Assembly (NCBI GenBank): GCA_026003335.1
Contig: BPHB01000001.1
Span: forward strand, 1,758,591 to 1,822,590
Reading direction: 5' to 3'
Source: Chitinophagales bacterium
Lineage (GTDB): Bacteria; Bacteroidota; Bacteroidia; Chitinophagales; CAIOSU01
DNA length: 64,000 nt
Within the stretch, counting starts at the first letter, position 1. Each line of letters starts with the position of its first letter. Positions 44,920-54,599 of this stretch are shown piece after piece. The notes below the pieces were generated by a model. That model did no database searches, was not told the DNA's origin, and saw nothing but the letters and a program-made list of their open reading frames with translations. The position numbers were made by a program, and so were the translations under genes.

Positions 44920-45711
44920 ATGGAAAAGACTTTTACCTTCAACAAGATTACCGGATACTATCAGGATAGGGGCAGTGGGTTGCCCGTTGTGCTTTTGCAC
45001 GGATTTGGAGAAGATGGAGCCGTATGGGACTATGTAGCCGAACATTTGCAATCCGATTGCCGGGTGATTATCCCCGACCTGCCCGGCTACAGGCATAGCG
45101 CTCTACCCAGCGAACAGATGAGCATAGAATGGATGGCGGATTTTGTGTTTGCCATACTTGAAAACGAGCGGCTCTTTAATCCGGTGATTATCGGGCATTC
45201 CATGGGAGGGTATGTCACCCTGGCACTCACCGAAAAGCACCCTGATTTACCTTCTAAGATTGGTCTTTTTCATTCCCATGCCTTTGCCGATGACGAAGAA
45301 AAGAAGAAATCTCGCCAAAGAGCCATTGAACTTATTCAGCAAAAGGGCACAGAACCGTTTATTGACGAACTCTACAATAACCTTTTCAGCCCCCGATATG
45401 TTGTCCAAAATGCGGACAAGGTGACACAGATGAAAAAGCGGGCATACCTGTGTCCTGCCGAAACACTTACGGGCGGATTACGAGCCATGATGCAGCGGCC
45501 CGACCGCATCCACGTACTGCAATCATTTCATAAACCGATTCTTTTCATTCTCGGGAAGCAGGATAAAGCTATACCGTATGAAAAGAGCCTGCAACAGTGC
45601 CAGTATGCCCGCGTTTCACAAGTACACCTGTTTGAAGAATCAGGCCACATGGGCATGCTGGAGGAGCCGGATAAAGCAGTGCAGGTCACCCGGGAATTTA
45701 TTAACTTGTAA
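44920..45711 (+). CDS. Alpha/beta-fold hydrolase
   Basis: A 263-residue hydrolase starting at ATG 44920. The oxyanion region is VVLLHGFGEDGAVWD (about 24-38), the nucleophile elbow VIIGHSMGGYVTL (Ser near 92), the acid in LFILGKQDKAIPY and the His in FEESGHMGMLEEP. There is no signal peptide. It resembles small cytoplasmic esterases or hydrolases of the MhpC type; the substrate is unknown. It is divergent from the amidohydrolase run and followed after 34 bp by a large secreted protein gene. Confidence 0.9.
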   Translation: MEKTFTFNKITGYYQDRGSGLPVVLLHGFGEDGAVWDYVAEHLQSDCRVIIPDLPGYRHSALPSEQMSIEWMADFVFAILENERLFNPVIIGHSMGGYVTLALTEKHPDLPSKIGLFHSHAFADDEEKKKSRQRAIELIQQKGTEPFIDELYNNLFSPRYVVQNADKVTQMKKRAYLCPAETLTGGLRAMMQRPDRIHVLQSFHKPILFILGKQDKAIPYEKSLQQCQYARVSQVHLFEESGHMGMLEEPDKAVQVTREFINL

Positions 45712-45745
45712 ATCACCCCCATGCACTCGCACGGGCATATGAATT

Positions 45746-48598
45746 ATGTTGCAGAGGTTATTATGCCTGATCATTATTGGTAGTCTTGCGTTCCACACGG
45801 AAGCAGCGCATATCGTAGGAGGCGACATGTACTATGCTTGCCTGGGCAACAACACCTACCGTATCACACTGAAAATCTATCGCGACTGCAACGCCTCGGG
45901 GCCCAATGTAGCCGGATTTGACGACCCGGCCTACATCGCCATTTACGATGCAAGTGGTTTTGTAGTTGAAGTGGTGGAAGCTTCTCTCACTTCCGGGCCT
46001 GTGCGCATACCCCCTGAAACACAAAACCCCTGTCTGCAGGCTCCGGCCAACGTCTGCGTGGAAGAGGGCACCTATTCCTTTGACCGTTATCTGCCCCCCT
46101 CTGCCGGAGGTTATGATGTAGTATATATCCGGTGTTGCCGCAATGCGACTATTTTGAACATACAGACTCCAGATGAGGTGGGAGCCACCTACACTGTGCA
46201 TATACCCGGTACAAACGGAGTAGCTTGCAACAGCAGTCCATATTTCTCCAACTTTCCCCCTATCGTAATCTGTGTAAACGAACCTATTGATTTTAATCAT
46301 TCAGCAATAGATCCGGATGGCGACAGTTTGGTATATAGCTTATGTACTCCTTATTCCGGAGCCAGCTCTTCAGATCCACAGCCTTATCCATCCACCATTC
46401 GGGGACCCCTCGGTTTTGTAAACTATCATCCGGGTTATAGCTCCTCTAATGCTCTGGGCGGTAATCCTCCGCTTACCATCAGCTCCAGTGGCCGCCTTAC
46501 CGGCTTGCCCTCCCGGCAAGGGCAATTTGTGGTGGGGGTTTGTGTCACCGAATATCGCAATGGAGTAAGGATAGGAGAAATCAAGCGTGACTTTCAGTTC
46601 AATGTGGTGCAATGCGGCTCCAATGTGCTGGCCAAAATTCCGGTGGTAGACACCAGCGGGGCCTCTGCAAGCAGAACATCGGGTGTATTTATATACCAGT
46701 GTCAGGGATTTTTTGTGCAATTCATCAACCAGAGCATTAATGCCACTACATACTATTGGGATTTTGGTGATCCCACCACTACAGCAGACACCTCGCTTGC
46801 CTTTCAGCCGTCCTATACTTATCCTGACTCGGGGGTATATCGTGTACAGCTTATTGTAAACAGGGGCTACCCCTGCGCTGACACTACCGCTGTGTTAGTG
46901 AAAATTTACCCCACCTTTGAGGCAGATTTTAATTTCCTTGCAGGATGTGCAAATGAACCAGTAGTATTCAGTGACCAGAGCAGCACAACCTATGGCAGCA
47001 TAGTGGACTGGAGTTGGGATTTTGGTGACGGTGTGCAAAGTACTCTTCCTAACCCGACCCACCTGTACACGCAGGGGGGGCAATTTATGGTTACCTTGCG
47101 CGCTCGCTCCGACAAAGGCTGCTCAGACAGCCAAACCAAGGTGGTAAGCGTAAAACCCCTGCCCCAGGCTGACTTTAGCTTTACTCCAAGCTGCATCAAT
47201 ACTCCGGTTACTTTTTCAGATAACTCCACAATTACTTTCGGCCGCATTGCCTCCCGCAACTGGTATTTTGACGGCTCCCCCGTCAATACTGATGCTGTAT
47301 TTACACACACTTTTTCCAGCCTGAGCACCATACAGGTTACCCTGATTAGTATATCGGCTGACGGCTGCACAGATACCGTCATGAAGCCAGTAACCATCCA
47401 TCCGTTACCCACAGCCACTGTACGTGCGGACACAGCCCTTTGTGCAGGTGAAAATGTTTTACTTTGGGCCCGGGGAGGCACACGCTACCAGTGGCAGCCC
47501 CCCACCGGCTTGAATGACCCAACCATTGCCAATCCCCTGGCCACACCGGCTATATCCACAACTTATGAGGTGACCGTAACAGACTCCAATCAGTGCTCTG
47601 ACCGGGCAAGGGTTACGATTACCGTTTATCCTCTGCCCGCTGCAGATGCAGGACCAGATGACTATCTGTGTGAAGGGGACTCCTATCAGCTCAATGGCGC
47701 TGGCGGCACGACCTATCTGTGGTCACCCGGCATCTGGCTAAACGATTCCGCCATTGCCAACCCTGTAGCTTCTCCAACGGACACAACAATTTTTGTTATG
47801 ACGGCTTTTAACCAATATGGTTGTCAAAAAAAAGACAGCATAACCCTATCGGTACAACATCCAATACTTCTGAATCTGGATGAAGACCAAGATGTATGCA
47901 GAGGTGAATATCTTACAATTACTGCCTCAGGAGGATTGTATTACCAATGGCTCCCTGCCGGGGGCCAGCCTCATAATCAGGGGCCTTCCTACACAGTATC
48001 ACCGCCCTATTCCACTACCTATACCGTATATGTTTCAAACGACTGCTTTGCAGACACCGGCTTCATCCATGTCACAGTGCATGACCTGCCCTTTGTAGAG
48101 GCAGGCAGTGATGACAGCATGCTGCGGGATGAGTTTGTTTATCTCAATGGCACTGCATCCGGCATCCGCTCCTACTGGACCCCGCCTGATGGCCTGGAAG
48201 ATCCCTTTTCGTTGAGCACTCGGGCCAGTCCATTCAATACGATCACATATATGCTGACCACTATCAGCGCATACGGATGTACAGCCACAGATTCGGTCAG
48301 AATAGCGGTGCAGGTAATTAATCTGCTGCTTATTCCTACGGCTTTCTCCCCTAATGGGGACGGAGTAAATGATGTGTACAAAATCATTAAAACCCTGAAC
48401 GTAGAAAAGCTGCTGGATTTTAAAATATTTAACCGATGGGGAGAAATAGTATTTGCCACGCAGGATATTTCTGCCGGCTGGGACGGCACTTACAAAGGAC
48501 GTGAACAGGAAATGGGGGTTTATGCCTTTTATATAAAAGCTCTTACGCGGGATGGGGACATTATCTTGAAAAACGGAAACATCACGCTGGTAAGATAA
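45746..48598 (+). CDS. Large secreted PKD-repeat protein with type IX (type B) sorting domain
   Basis: A 950-residue secreted protein. The signal peptide is LQRLLCLIIIGSLAFHTEAAH. The N-terminal region (about 20-300) begins HIVGGDMYYACLGNNTYRIT, a start shared by many Bacteroidota surface proteins. Three PKD-like Ig domains follow (about 310-555), marked by YYWDFGDP, WSWDFGDG and RNWYFDG, then three further Ig-like units with LWARGGTRYQWQPP and YLWSPG. The last 90 residues (IPTAFSPNGDGVNDVYKI, FKIFNRWGEIVF, WDGTYKG, ALTRDGDIILKNGNITLVR) are the CHU_C-type B sorting domain recognised by the type IX system. It probably acts at the cell surface in adhesion or gliding, but no catalytic domain is seen. 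Confidence 0.9.
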   Translation: MLQRLLCLIIIGSLAFHTEAAHIVGGDMYYACLGNNTYRITLKIYRDCNASGPNVAGFDDPAYIAIYDASGFVVEVVEASLTSGPVRIPPETQNPCLQAPANVCVEEGTYSFDRYLPPSAGGYDVVYIRCCRNATILNIQTPDEVGATYTVHIPGTNGVACNSSPYFSNFPPIVICVNEPIDFNHSAIDPDGDSLVYSLCTPYSGASSSDPQPYPSTIRGPLGFVNYHPGYSSSNALGGNPPLTISSSGRLTGLPSRQGQFVVGVCVTEYRNGVRIGEIKRDFQFNVVQCGSNVLAKIPVVDTSGASASRTSGVFIYQCQGFFVQFINQSINATTYYWDFGDPTTTADTSLAFQPSYTYPDSGVYRVQLIVNRGYPCADTTAVLVKIYPTFEADFNFLAGCANEPVVFSDQSSTTYGSIVDWSWDFGDGVQSTLPNPTHLYTQGGQFMVTLRARSDKGCSDSQTKVVSVKPLPQADFSFTPSCINTPVTFSDNSTITFGRIASRNWYFDGSPVNTDAVFTHTFSSLSTIQVTLISISADGCTDTVMKPVTIHPLPTATVRADTALCAGENVLLWARGGTRYQWQPPTGLNDPTIANPLATPAISTTYEVTVTDSNQCSDRARVTITVYPLPAADAGPDDYLCEGDSYQLNGAGGTTYLWSPGIWLNDSAIANPVASPTDTTIFVMTAFNQYGCQKKDSITLSVQHPILLNLDEDQDVCRGEYLTITASGGLYYQWLPAGGQPHNQGPSYTVSPPYSTTYTVYVSNDCFADTGFIHVTVHDLPFVEAGSDDSMLRDEFVYLNGTASGIRSYWTPPDGLEDPFSLSTRASPFNTITYMLTTISAYGCTATDSVRIAVQVINLLLIPTAFSPNGDGVNDVYKIIKTLNVEKLLDFKIFNRWGEIVFATQDISAGWDGTYKGREQEMGVYAFYIKALTRDGDIILKNGNITLVR

Positions 48599-48678
48599 CC
48601 GTCCATACCCTTAGCAGGAATGCAACATCAAAAGCTGAGACATTCTGCTTCCCTTTCAAACTAAGGGACTGAAAGTCT

Positions 48679-48692
48679 GAACACGCGTGTTC
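48679..48692. promoter_or_regulatory. Perfect 14-bp palindrome in the gap after the PKD protein
   Basis: GAACACGCGTGTTC is a perfect palindrome in the 195-bp gap between the PKD-protein gene and a small membrane-protein gene. It could be an operator or a weak hairpin. A 6-bp stem GCCTGA/TCAGGC also occurs near 48751-48765. No gene or RNA was recognised in the gap. Confidence 0.25.
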
Positions 48693-48793
48693 CTGAGTTG
48701 CCCTTTCGGCCCGGATAATTCAACTTAAACAAAAAAAACTTAGCTTAGTCTGGCCTGACCTTCAGGCGGAGGCAAGCGGAATGTACTAAACTT

Positions 48794-49162
48794 ATGATGT
48801 CTCCTTATAAAATCAATTTGATAAACTCGCTGGTCTTTATCAGCTGCGGCATTTTCGGATTTGCATCGCATTACCTGAAGCTGGGCGAATACCAACAGGA
48901 AGCACTAATTCCGCTTGTGCTGGGTTTACTGCTCCTGGTGATGACTCCCGGTTTGAGAGCCGGCAACGTAGTCATCCGAAAACTGGTTTCCTTCCTGACA
49001 TTGCTTTTCGGAATAATTGTGCTCTATCTGCTGATAAAAAGTGTAGGTACCGACCAAAGTTCAGCCAGAAAAATGATTGTGCTAACGCTAATAGCGCTGA
49101 GCTGTTTTGCCAGTTTTGGGGTATATCTGAGCTCCTGGATAGCCGAAAAGAAGAAAAATTAA
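48794..49162 (+). CDS. Small four-helix membrane protein, unknown
   Basis: A 122-residue protein with four predicted transmembrane helices (SLVFISCGIFGFASHYL, ALIPLVLGLLLLVMTPGL, LVSFLTLLFGIIVLYLLI, VLTLIALSCFASFGVYL) and a basic C-terminus (WIAEKKKN). I do not recognise the family. It lies 43 bp before the YebC-family gene on the same strand and may be co-transcribed with it. Confidence 0.75.
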   Translation: MMSPYKINLINSLVFISCGIFGFASHYLKLGEYQQEALIPLVLGLLLLVMTPGLRAGNVVIRKLVSFLTLLFGIIVLYLLIKSVGTDQSSARKMIVLTLIALSCFASFGVYLSSWIAEKKKN

Positions 49163-49205
49163 AGAACTTTGCGCAAGCAACTAACTCATTGAGATAAACG
49201 AGACG

Positions 49206-49913
49206 ATGGGACGCATATTTGAAAAGCGCAAATACAAAATGTTTGCACGTTATGACCGGATGGCAAAGGCCTTTACCCGCATTGGAAAGGAAATCGCCAT
49301 CGCGGTGAAACAGGGCGGGCCTAACCCAGAATACAACCCGCGGTTGAGGCTGGCTATTCAAAACGCCAAAGGCGCCAACATGCCCAAAGACCGTATTGAA
49401 GCGGCCATTAAAAGGGCTTCTTCCAAAGAAGAAAAAGACTATCAGGAAGTAACCTATGAAGGCTACGGCCCTCACGGGGTGGCTATCGTTGTGGAAACGG
49501 CTACTGACAACCCCACCCGTACGGTAGCTAACATCCGCATGCACTTCACTAAGAATAATGGGTCCCTGGGCAAAACGGGCTCCCTGGATTTCCTGTTTGA
49601 TCGCAAAGGCGTTTTCAAAGTACAAAAAGGGGACTTCAACATTGAAGAGCTGGAACTGGAGCTGATTGATGCGGGTCTGGAAGACCTGGCAGTTGACGAA
49701 CAGGAAATTTACATCTACACGGCTTTTTCAGATTTCGGCACCATGACCAAAGCACTGGAAGAACGGGGTCTGCATGTCATCCGTGCCGAAGTGCAGCGCA
49801 TTCCAAAAAATTATATAGAGCTGCCGGAAGAGCAGCAGGATGATGTGATCCGGCTTATTGAGAGCCTGGAGCAGGATGATGACGTACAGCATGTATTTCA
49901 CAATATGAAATGA
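49206..49913 (+). CDS. YebC/PmpR-family regulator
   Basis: A 235-residue member of the YebC/TACO1 family. The N-terminus (GRIFEKRKYKMFARYDRMAK) is the Bacteroidota variant of the usual GHSKW start. IAVKQGGPNPEYNPRLRLAI, NMPKDRIEAAIKRA (about 58-71), YEGYGPHGVAIVVE and LTDNPTRTVANIR-type sequence follow. Some members act as DNA-binding regulators; others promote translation of polyproline stretches. It ends directly against the stop of the convergent antiporter gene. Confidence 0.93.
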   Translation: MGRIFEKRKYKMFARYDRMAKAFTRIGKEIAIAVKQGGPNPEYNPRLRLAIQNAKGANMPKDRIEAAIKRASSKEEKDYQEVTYEGYGPHGVAIVVETATDNPTRTVANIRMHFTKNNGSLGKTGSLDFLFDRKGVFKVQKGDFNIEELELELIDAGLEDLAVDEQEIYIYTAFSDFGTMTKALEERGLHVIRAEVQRIPKNYIELPEEQQDDVIRLIESLEQDDDVQHVFHNMK

Positions 49914-52112
49914 TCACCGCTTATCCGTCCGTTCCGGATTGGTAAATATTCTGCGCAGCGATTCTCCCAAGCGATTCATCTGCTCCAATCCTGCTTCCAG
50001 CGGCATAGCTTCCAGGTCTTCTTCAGATATCATACTTTCCCGCAGTAAATGAGATACCTGCTCCGGGTAGATAATAATGAAGTTATGCTTCTTAAAGTAG
50101 CGCATCAGCTTACCGGGTATTTCATCCAGCACACTGGTATGCGAAATGGTGCTTTTGCGGGCGCTGACAACGATAAATAAATCTTCAGAGGTAATCTCAT
50201 GAGCCAGCGTAAGGAATTTATAGAGAAAATCATTGGAAGCATGTTCTATCCTTGCAGTTTGCTTTAGCGTTTTCTGTACCTGCACAAAGGCCTCAAAAGT
50301 TTTATCAGAGCAATATACCTTAACAGAAGCATTCAGTTGACCAGCCAGCTGAAGAATCTTTTCTACCCATATGGTAAACCCCTTTTCAAATTCCGCATTC
50401 ACCGGGGCAGCGATAATGATACGCTTCAACACATTCAGCGGCTGCTGAATGCGGCATACCCAAACCATTTGCGAGGAAGAGGCCAGCAGATTATCCAGTG
50501 TGGTACCCAGAATTTTGCCAATGGGTTTTACTTTTTCGCTCCATCCGAGAATGACCATGGTGGCCCCCAGTTCCTTTACAGCCCGCGTAATGCCGCTGGC
50601 GACATTAAGATCAACTCTTACCAGCACCTGCACCTTGGTATCCGTAGCCGCAGCGTGAATAATAGCCTTTTCCAGCATCTGGTTGCTTTCTTTTACTTTT
50701 TCCTGCACCTCCTCGTCATCATTGACTACTTTCAACACTGAAATAGGATCGGATGTGTTTTTTCGCTTTATTAAAATGGCCAGGTCAATGAGGGTTTCTA
50801 TCGTTGCCGGATTGGAAATAGGCACCAGAATCCTTTCAGAAGCCTTCGGCAAGCTGGGACGGATGGTTTCACTAACGGCCAGTTTTCGACCATAGGTTTC
50901 CGTAACAAATGAGCTGACCATGCATGTAATCAGTATCAGGATGATGGTTCCGTTCAACACTTCCTCGCTGATCAGGCGGATAGATTCCCCGGATGCCGTT
51001 TCCCCGATAACAATATTGTAGCCTACCAGTATCACCGCCAGGGTAGCGGCTGCATGTGCGCTACTCAATCCGAAAATGATTTGCTTTTGCACCGATGAAT
51101 AGCCAAAAGCTTTTTGCGTAATGTATGCAGCAACATATTTTCCAACCAGGGCTACCACTGTCAGGCTTGCTGCCACCGCAATAGCCTGATATCCCTCGAG
51201 CAATATCCGCAGGTCTACCAGCATACCCACACTGATGAGAAAAAAGGGGATAAACAGAGCATTGCCGACAAATTCAATGCGATTCATCAACGGAGAGGTA
51301 TGCGGAATCAAACGATTCAGTGCCAGTCCGGCCATAAAAGCCCCAATTATGGCTTCAAGACCGGCAAGGTTTGCCAGAAACGCTGCCAGAAAAAGCATTG
51401 CCAGCACAAAAATGTACTGCGAGCTCTTTTCTGCTTCCACATTTCTGAAGAACCAGCGGGCAACCGGTGGGAAGACATAAAAAACAATGAACATAAATAT
51501 TGCAAAAGACACACCCATGCGCAACCAGAACTGTACATTAAGCTCTCCACTCACGGACCCGGTGATAATAGCCAGAATAATCAACACCAGGGTATCTGTG
51601 ATGATGGTGCCTCCCACAGTAATCGCTACCGCCTCATTGCGCGATATGCCCAGTCGGCTTACTATAGGATAAGCTACCAGCGTGTGCGTGGCAAACATGC
51701 TTGCAATAAGAAGAGAAGACTTTACTTCATAGCCCAGCAGGTAAAGACATACGGGAAAACCAATGGCAATAGGCAGGCTGAAGGAAAAGAAACCGAATAA
51801 AATGCTCTTGTTCCGGTTTTTTCTAAATTCACTCATGTCCAGCTCCAGCCCTGCAACAAACATGATATACAGCAATCCTACCGTGCCGAAAAGCACGATA
51901 GCATCATTGCGCTCTAGCAAATTAAAGCCGTAAGGCCCTACAGCAACTCCGGATAAAATCAGTCCTATAATACCGGGAATACGGAACTTGCGCAGAATGA
52001 TAGGTGCCAGCAAAATAATAAACAACACCAAGGCAAATACCAGCACGGGATCACTCAATGGAAGAGTGAAATCCGGAAAACTGACGGTTAAAATTATTTT
52101 GCCTGGCATCAT
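49914..52112 (-). CDS. Kef/CPA2-type cation:proton antiporter with UspA-like cytoplasmic domains
   Basis: A 732-residue protein. Residues about 20-400 form a 12-13 helix CPA2 antiporter core, with IPGIIGLILSGVAVGPYGF, LGRLGISRNEAVA-like and EAIIGAFMAGLALNRL segments. The cytoplasmic half (about 430-680) has two universal-stress-like nucleotide-binding folds (ERILVPISNPATIETLIDLA ... ATMVILGWSEKVKPIGKILG; RIIIAAPVNAEFEKGF). Such proteins exchange K+ or Na+ for H+, and UspA domains usually regulate by nucleotide binding. The ion is not determined. It is a separate unit, 98 bp downstream of the aldehyde dehydrogenase gene. Confidence 0.9.
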   Translation of the reverse strand: MMPGKIILTVSFPDFTLPLSDPVLVFALVLFIILLAPIILRKFRIPGIIGLILSGVAVGPYGFNLLERNDAIVLFGTVGLLYIMFVAGLELDMSEFRKNRNKSILFGFFSFSLPIAIGFPVCLYLLGYEVKSSLLIASMFATHTLVAYPIVSRLGISRNEAVAITVGGTIITDTLVLIILAIITGSVSGELNVQFWLRMGVSFAIFMFIVFYVFPPVARWFFRNVEAEKSSQYIFVLAMLFLAAFLANLAGLEAIIGAFMAGLALNRLIPHTSPLMNRIEFVGNALFIPFFLISVGMLVDLRILLEGYQAIAVAASLTVVALVGKYVAAYITQKAFGYSSVQKQIIFGLSSAHAAATLAVILVGYNIVIGETASGESIRLISEEVLNGTIILILITCMVSSFVTETYGRKLAVSETIRPSLPKASERILVPISNPATIETLIDLAILIKRKNTSDPISVLKVVNDDEEVQEKVKESNQMLEKAIIHAAATDTKVQVLVRVDLNVASGITRAVKELGATMVILGWSEKVKPIGKILGTTLDNLLASSSQMVWVCRIQQPLNVLKRIIIAAPVNAEFEKGFTIWVEKILQLAGQLNASVKVYCSDKTFEAFVQVQKTLKQTARIEHASNDFLYKFLTLAHEITSEDLFIVVSARKSTISHTSVLDEIPGKLMRYFKKHNFIIIYPEQVSHLLRESMISEEDLEAMPLEAGLEQMNRLGESLRRIFTNPERTDKR

Positions 52113-52210
52113 CTGTATCGAGACCTGCTAAAGATATAAAAAACCATGACCGCAAATGAAAACCTATCTGCGGATCCCCTGCCGCCAGGCGCTTGTGCCA
52201 TCCTGTGCTC

Positions 52211-53584
52211 TTAGAAGGACAATGCCCTAAGATGATATGCCTTCGGACGAGTGAAGGCACGTATGCCCGCATAAGACAAGGTAGAGCCCAACCCCGAATG
52301 TTTCCTGCCTGACCAGGGCAGATAGGGGCTTACCCTATCGCAACAGTTCCAGTAAACCGTACCGGTATCCATCAGCTTGAGAATTGCCTCAGCCCGCTGC
52401 CGTTCATCGCAGTATACCGATGCAGTCAGACCATATTCGGTATCCAGCATCAGCTGAACGGCTTCTGCATCATCTTTTACTTTCTGAATGCCTATGACCG
52501 GGCCAAACGACTCCTCCTTCATGACAAGCATATCATGGCTGACATCTGTCAGCACGGTTGGCTCAAAAAAGTTACCGGGACCCTGAAGTTTCTTACCACC
52601 AATCAGCAGGCGTGCTCCTTTGCTGATGGCATCTTCCACCTGTCGTTGAAGTACCTCTAAGTGCTGGGGCCGGGTAATTGCCCCGATGTAAGTAGACTCC
52701 TCTTCCGGATTACCGAGTTTAAAGTTTTTCACTTCCTCCACAAAGTAGCGCACAAATGCATCATACACTTTTTCATGCACATAGATGCGCTCCACTGCGC
52801 AACAGCTCTGACCGGTATTATAAAAGGCCCCGTCCGCTGCAGCAGCGGCTACTGCTTTCAGATTGCTGTTATTATCCGGCACATATAACGGATCTTTGCC
52901 TCCCAGCTCAAGCTGGCAAGGCACCATGCGGGCCGCTACGCGCTGACTGATAAAACGCCCCGTGGCATATGAGCCGGTAAAAAAGTAACCGTCCAGTGGC
53001 AGGTCCAGCAATGCTTCCCCTGTCTGGCGTCCACCGATTATGACCTGAAAAATATCAGCCGGCACGCCCGCCTCCTCAAGCAGCCTTCCGATGGCAACAC
53101 CCGTGAGTGTGCTGTATTCTGAAGGTTTATACATTACAGCATTGCCGGCAATCAGCGCGGGTATGATTACGTTTACACCCACCAGATAAGGATAATTCCA
53201 TGCCGAGATGTTGGCAATCACACCCAAAGGTTCATATACAATTTTCTCGGTGAGCCCCTCTTCCTGATGCACTATTTCTTCGGAAAGCCACCTTTCGGAG
53301 TGTTTTATGAAAAATCCGATTCGCTGGCGCGCACCCTTGATTTCATTATACGACTGGCGGATTGGTTTACCTACTTCCTGGGTCAGCGTGCGTGCCAGTT
53401 CATCTCGGTTTTGCTCCAGTAGGGCGTCAAACCGTTCTATTATGGCAATGCGTCTCCGCAGAGGCTCATCTGCCCATCGCGGCTGGGCCGTCCTGGCTTT
53501 TTTATACTTCTGATGAATGGTTTCTGCCGAATCTTCCTCTATCTCCTGAATAACGGCACCGGTTGCCGGATTGATAATCTTCAT
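52211..53584 (-). CDS. Aldehyde dehydrogenase family protein
   Basis: A 457-residue NAD(P)-dependent aldehyde dehydrogenase. Motifs are GVIANISAWNYPYLVGVNV (about 119-137), VMYKPSEYSTLT, FFTGSYATGRFI (NAD loop), the catalytic Glu in CQLELGGKDPLYV (near 228) and the catalytic Cys in NTGQSCCAVERIYV (near 260). It resembles succinate-semialdehyde dehydrogenase-type members. The neighbouring gene upstream encodes a class-I glutamine-amidotransferase-like hydrolase, the pair found in gamma-glutamylated polyamine catabolism (PuuC/PuuD-like), but no puuA or puuB is here, so that role is only suggested. Confidence 0.92.
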   Translation of the reverse strand: MKIINPATGAVIQEIEEDSAETIHQKYKKARTAQPRWADEPLRRRIAIIERFDALLEQNRDELARTLTQEVGKPIRQSYNEIKGARQRIGFFIKHSERWLSEEIVHQEEGLTEKIVYEPLGVIANISAWNYPYLVGVNVIIPALIAGNAVMYKPSEYSTLTGVAIGRLLEEAGVPADIFQVIIGGRQTGEALLDLPLDGYFFTGSYATGRFISQRVAARMVPCQLELGGKDPLYVPDNNSNLKAVAAAAADGAFYNTGQSCCAVERIYVHEKVYDAFVRYFVEEVKNFKLGNPEEESTYIGAITRPQHLEVLQRQVEDAISKGARLLIGGKKLQGPGNFFEPTVLTDVSHDMLVMKEESFGPVIGIQKVKDDAEAVQLMLDTEYGLTASVYCDERQRAEAILKLMDTGTVYWNCCDRVSPYLPWSGRKHSGLGSTLSYAGIRAFTRPKAYHLRALSF

Positions 53585-53660
53585 TTTTATGCTGGGTTAT
53601 GTAAAAAAACTATTTAAGAAAAGCCGTTGTGCGGTATCTATTTGCACAACACCACACAGG

Positions 53661-54416
53661 TTAGGGTTCATCACCACGGCAGAAGGATAAAAACTTTTCA
53701 TACACCTTATCCCCATCAATCAATCTGCCCCTTTTGTAGTTATAAAAAAACTCAGGGTGCCACTGAATAGCCATCACCCTTCCCTCTTCAGCTCCTTTCC
53801 ACATGAATGATTCAATAATCTGATCCAAAGGAGAAATCGCCATTACTTCCAAATCTTTTCCCAAATCCTTTACCGCCTGATGATGAGCCGAATTCACTAC
53901 CTTCTCCGTTTCCTCATGGTAAAGCCGATCCAGCAATGTGCCTTTCAGAAAAGCAATGTCGTGTGAGAGTTGGTCGTATTGCACGGCATCGCGATGAACC
54001 AGCGCATCGGGCCGCTGAGTCTTGATATCCTGATATAGAGTGCCTCCGAAATACACGTTTATCAGTTGCAGTCCCCGACATATACCTAACACAGGCTTAT
54101 GATGGCGGATGGCGTAATCCAGTATTGCCATTTCGTATTCATCACGGTACTTGTCGCCTGTCCATGGCCCGATGGGTTGCTCTCCATAAGTTTGCGGTGC
54201 CAGGTCTGTGCCTCCCTGAAAGACAAACCCATCCATGTGGTCAAGAAAATCTTTCATACTATCAGCCGGAAGGTCAGGAATCAGCACTGGTATCACTCCG
54301 GGGCGTGTCAGGAAGTTGGCCATATCTTTCTCAATGTAACAGAGGGTTTTGGGTCCGAACACCTTTCGCTCCGGATCCGGATAAAAAAAGGAAGAAGAAA
54401 CTCCGATTTTAATCAT
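53661..54416 (-). CDS. Gamma-glutamyl-GABA hydrolase-like (peptidase C26) protein
   Basis: A 251-residue class-I glutamine-amidotransferase-fold hydrolase. ATG 54416 starts IKIGVSSSFF; the longer frame lacks homology. GFVFQGGTDLAPQTYGE (about 70-86), the nucleophile elbow VLGICRGLQLINV (Cys near 112) and the His-x-Glu of IQWHPEFFY complete the triad. Family members hydrolyse gamma-glutamyl-gamma-aminobutyrate (PuuD). It lies 76 bp before the aldehyde dehydrogenase on the same strand and is probably in its operon. Confidence 0.88.
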   Translation of the reverse strand: MIKIGVSSSFFYPDPERKVFGPKTLCYIEKDMANFLTRPGVIPVLIPDLPADSMKDFLDHMDGFVFQGGTDLAPQTYGEQPIGPWTGDKYRDEYEMAILDYAIRHHKPVLGICRGLQLINVYFGGTLYQDIKTQRPDALVHRDAVQYDQLSHDIAFLKGTLLDRLYHEETEKVVNSAHHQAVKDLGKDLEVMAISPLDQIIESFMWKGAEEGRVMAIQWHPEFFYNYKRGRLIDGDKVYEKFLSFCRGDEP

Positions 54417-54599
54417 CTGTGATGTGCCCGTGCAGCAAAGATATTTTAAATCACCCGTACGGCAGGCAAAGCAAGCGGCACTATTTTTTTCAAAGGAGTG
54501 CTCTCCTTGCGGCCGGCTTAAATGTTTAGGGTCTCTTTTGTAAAAATTAGCCGGTTTCCTATATTTATGGTACCACACGCTGATTTGCCGCCATTCACG

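Noticed and set aside
48598-48794. Possible tRNA or small RNA in the gap after the first PKD protein
   Set aside because: No cloverleaf or T-loop consensus was found; only short palindromes are present.
51114-51800. Plus-strand open frame of 228 codons opposite the Kef-type antiporter
   Set aside because: It mirrors the antiporter coding sequence; composition is Cys/His/Lys-rich without any pattern of a real protein.
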